Assembly: GCA_000435055.1 (NCBI GenBank)
Contig: FR879709.1
Coordinates: forward strand, 1-53,482
Source of the DNA: Clostridium sp. CAG:138
GTDB lineage: Bacteria; Bacillota; Clostridia; Christensenellales; CAG-138
Length of the DNA: 53,482 nucleotides
Reading direction: 5' to 3'
Shown: in pieces, positions 51,538 to 53,482 of the stretch
Layout of the letters: the number at the start of each line of letters is the position of its first letter
Position numbering within the stretch: position 1 is the stretch's first letter
The notes under the pieces: model-generated
Databases searched by the model: none
What the model was told of the DNA's origin: nothing
The model's input: only the letters and a program-made list of their open reading frames with translations
Translations under genes and position numbers: made by a program

Positions 51538-52575
51538 TTATTTGCCGCAGCAGCAACAGCAGGGATGATCAACGGAGGACATATGCTTGATGAGGTCAAC
51601 AAGCTTGTTGGAATAACCCCATTCATTGTCGTACCAAGCAACGAGCTTTACGAAATGATCGTTGAGCATGATGCCGGCGGTTGCATCGAAGATGGAAGTT
51701 CTCTTATCGTGATAGAAATCGGAAGAGACAACAGCGTCCTCGGTGTATCCGATGATGCCGGCGAATTCGGGGCTTTCGCTTGCTGCTTTCATAACTGCCT
51801 TGATTTCATCGTAAGTTGCGGGCTTTTCGAGCACGCAGGTGAGGTCAACAACAGAAACGTCAATGGTGGGAACGCGCATGCTCATGCCGGTCAGCTTGCC
51901 GTTAAGAGCGGGGATGACCTTGCCGACTGCCTTTGCTGCACCGGTGCTGCTGGGGATGATGTTGTGTGCTGCCGCACGGCCGCCGCGCCAATCCTTGCGG
52001 GAAGAACCGTCAACGGTAAGCTGGGTTGCGGTGATGGAATGAACGGTGGTCATAAGACCCTCTTTGATGCCGAAATTATCGTTGATAACCTTTGCAAGAG
52101 GTGCAAGGCAGTTGGTTGTGCAGCTTGCATTGGAAACAACGTTCATGTCGGATTTGTATTCCTTGTTGTTTACACCCATAACGAACATGGGAGTTGCATC
52201 CTTTGCGGGTGCGGAGATGACGACCTTCTTTGCGCCGCCTACGAAATGCTGGCTTGCGAGTTCGGTGGTGGTGAACTTACCGGTGGATTCAACAACGTAT
52301 TCTGCGCCGCATTCACCCCAGGGGATCTCCTTGGGATCCATGCAGTTATAAACGCTGATAGCTTCGCCGTTGACAACGAGCTTTCCGTTTTCAACCTTGA
52401 TTTCTCCGTCAAACCTGCCGTGAACGGTGTCATACCTGAGCAGATAAGCCATGTATTCAAGGTCGATGAAGGGATCGTTGATGCCCATTACAGTAACGTC
52501 GGGATCCGCTGCTGCTGCGCGGAAAACGAGCCTGCCGATGCGGCCGAAGCCGTTGATGCCGATTTTGGTTGCCAT
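51538..52575 (-). CDS. gap: Glyceraldehyde-3-phosphate dehydrogenase with a poly-cysteine tail
   Basis: The 345-residue enzyme begins with the NAD-binding TKIGINGFGRIGRLVFRAA and has the catalytic SNASCTTNCLAPL, TVHSITATQ, RAAAHNIIPSSTGAAKA and WYDNEWGYSNKLVDL. It resembles the GapC-like class (INDPFIDLEYM) also seen in eukaryotes and gut Clostridia. It catalyses the NAD-linked glycolytic step from GAP to 1,3-bisphosphoglycerate. After the normal end (LIKHM) there is an unusual tail, SSVDHPCCCCCGK, with five consecutive cysteines. GAGGAGG lies before the ATG on the minus strand. It is monocistronic, with its own promoter and a terminator-like region beyond. Confidence 0.96.
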   Translation of the reverse strand: MATKIGINGFGRIGRLVFRAAAADPDVTVMGINDPFIDLEYMAYLLRYDTVHGRFDGEIKVENGKLVVNGEAISVYNCMDPKEIPWGECGAEYVVESTGKFTTTELASQHFVGGAKKVVISAPAKDATPMFVMGVNNKEYKSDMNVVSNASCTTNCLAPLAKVINDNFGIKEGLMTTVHSITATQLTVDGSSRKDWRGGRAAAHNIIPSSTGAAKAVGKVIPALNGKLTGMSMRVPTIDVSVVDLTCVLEKPATYDEIKAVMKAASESPEFAGIIGYTEDAVVSSDFYHDKRTSIFDATAGIMLNDHFVKLVAWYDNEWGYSNKLVDLIKHMSSVDHPCCCCCGK

Positions 52576-52652
52576 GAGTGAAAAGCCTCCTCAAAAGATT
52601 ATAAATGTTTGAATCGGAAGCCGGCGGCGAAAAAGAAGCCGGCCTTGACCTT

Positions 52653-52680
52653 ATTATACCCCATTACGGGGAAAAAACAA
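52653..52680 (-). promoter_or_regulatory. Promoter of gap
   Basis: On the minus strand: TTGTTT (52680-52675), 16-base spacer, TATAAT (52658-52653). The spacer contains CCCC-gtaat-GGGG, a short inverted repeat. The leader also holds two copies of CCGGCTTC. Confidence 0.6.
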
Positions 52681-52762
52681 CTATATAATTCGGGATATTT
52701 TTTCCGAAAAAATAGAAAAAATTAATGCGCCGACGAGCCGAACCGCCTGCCGGCGGAAGGTG

Positions 52763-53482
52763 TCAGAAGTTCAGCTCCTCCGCAACGATATAGAGCGGAC
52801 GCTGCTTAAGCTCATCGTACATGCGGTTCATGTATGCGCCCTGAATGCAGAGGAAGAGGAACGTGAGTCCCTGAAGCAGAACAACGCCGTCAACTGCCCA
52901 CAGCCATGCGGGGAATTTAACTCCGCAGCAGGCAAGCACGATGAGCGCGATAAGACCGAGACCCGCAATGATGCTTGTGAACACGCCGAAACCGCCGCAA
53001 AGCGTCAGCGGACGATCACTGAAACCAATGATTCCGTCCATTGCAAGGCGAATCATTTTTTTGAGCGTGTACTTGGTTTTTCCCGCAAAGCGTTCGTTGC
53101 GGACAAATTCAATCGGGACGGCGTCAAAGCCCATCCAGCCGCTCATGCCGCGCAGGAAGCGGTTATGTTCACGCATTTTGAGGAACACATCCGCAACTTT
53201 GCGGTCGATAAGACGAAAATCACCGGTATCAAGCGGAATTGCGGTTGCACTCATTGACTTCAGCAGGCGGTAATATGCAGCAGCCGTGAGCTTTTTGAAG
53301 ATAGTCTCTCCCTGCCTCTTGAGGCGTTTGCCGTATGCTATATCAGCACCGTTTTCCCATGCTTTGACCATTTGCTCGATAACTTCGGGCGGATCCTGCA
53401 AGTCAACGTCAATGATTATCAACGCATCACCTTTGGCAGCATCCATGCCGCAGGTTACGGCAAGCTGGTGCCCGAAATTCCT
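52763..53482 (-). CDS. Family 2 glycosyltransferase, DPM1/GtrB-like (5' end outside window)
   Basis: About 239 residues are visible, starting mid-domain at RNFGHQLAVTCGMDAA at the window edge; the apparent ATG at 53446 is internal. The metal and sugar-nucleotide site IDVDLQDPPEVI and the conserved DTGDFRLIDRKV and NRFLRGMSGWMGF are followed by two C-terminal membrane helices (about 165-190 and 200-220, near SIIAGLGLIALIVLA and GVVLLQGLTFLFLC). Such enzymes move glucose, mannose or similar sugars to a polyprenyl phosphate. The first 80 or so residues are missing because of the window end. It lies 187 bases upstream of the gap start on the same strand. Confidence 0.9.
   Translation of the reverse strand, partial: RNFGHQLAVTCGMDAAKGDALIIIDVDLQDPPEVIEQMVKAWENGADIAYGKRLKRQGETIFKKLTAAAYYRLLKSMSATAIPLDTGDFRLIDRKVADVFLKMREHNRFLRGMSGWMGFDAVPIEFVRNERFAGKTKYTLKKMIRLAMDGIIGFSDRPLTLCGGFGVFTSIIAGLGLIALIVLACCGVKFPAWLWAVDGVVLLQGLTFLFLCIQGAYMNRMYDELKQRPLYIVAEELNF

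Noticed and set aside
51505..52581. 358-codon plus-strand frame opposite gap
   Set aside because: gap is certain on the minus strand; the antisense frame is an effect of codon composition.
1..53482. tRNA, rRNA, CRISPR array, insertion sequence or prophage
   Set aside because: None seen on either strand; repeats found are all coding tandem repeats or terminator stems.

Overview
The window looks like the chromosome of an anaerobic, endospore-forming Gram-positive of class Clostridia, probably a gut lineage. The reasons are the spoIIAA-spoIIAB-sigF-spoVAC block, a complete mraZ-to-ftsZ division and cell-wall cluster with a meso-DAP type MurE, GGAGG ribosome binding sites with some TTG starts, HemZ, a PduL phosphotransacylase and a LoaP-type NusG paralogue. 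The base composition is fairly even. I see no tRNA or rRNA gene, CRISPR array, transposase or phage gene. The taxonomic placement is inferred from gene content only.

Layout. 1-3.5 kb: the end of a probable secreted protein, then minus-strand pduL, an AGCS sodium:amino-acid symporter and an orphan loaP. 3.5-6.1 kb (minus): the sporulation operon, with two small coupled genes between sigF and spoVAC. 6.4-10.6 kb (plus): a shikimate operon, aroB-aroA-aroC followed by a chorismate mutase/shikimate kinase fusion. 10.7-13.9 kb: a two-component system facing away from a membrane protein. 14-22.4 kb: recJ, apt, rel, dtd, a metallo-hydrolase and hemZ. 22.5-24.8 kb: an apparently 5'-truncated multidomain adhesin or enzyme tail. 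24.9-33 kb: a CNNM/CorC transporter with an unusual leader, then pyrH-frr-(small gene)-uppS-cdsA-dxr-rseP and a P-loop protein. 33-35 kb (minus): an MreB-like protein and maf. 35.2-49.4 kb: mraZ-rsmH-ftsL-pbp-murE-mraY-murD-ftsW-ftsQ-ftsA-ftsZ, with murF and murG absent. 49.5-51.4 kb: an Lsa-like ABC-F gene behind a long attenuator leader. 51.5-53.5 kb (minus): gap and a truncated family 2 glycosyltransferase.

How the genes work together. SpoIIAA/SpoIIAB/SigF form the forespore switch; here SigF appears to lack most of its sigma-3 domain while SpoIIAB carries an extra C-terminal tail. UppS, CdsA, Dxr and RseP link isoprenoid carrier and phospholipid synthesis to the wall and division cluster downstream. 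The dcw cluster seems to start at an MraZ-box promoter, and ftsA-ftsZ have their own promoter lying inside a near-perfect palindrome.

The observations I rate most worth following up are the sigF/spoIIAB architecture with the small genes beside it; the ABC-F leader, whose 20-codon upstream ORF stops inside a terminator stem; the CNNM leader with tandem terminators and a Cys/His-rich overlapping ORF; the orphan loaP separated from a transporter by a terminator; and two in-frame tandem duplications inside essential-type genes (maf and mraY).
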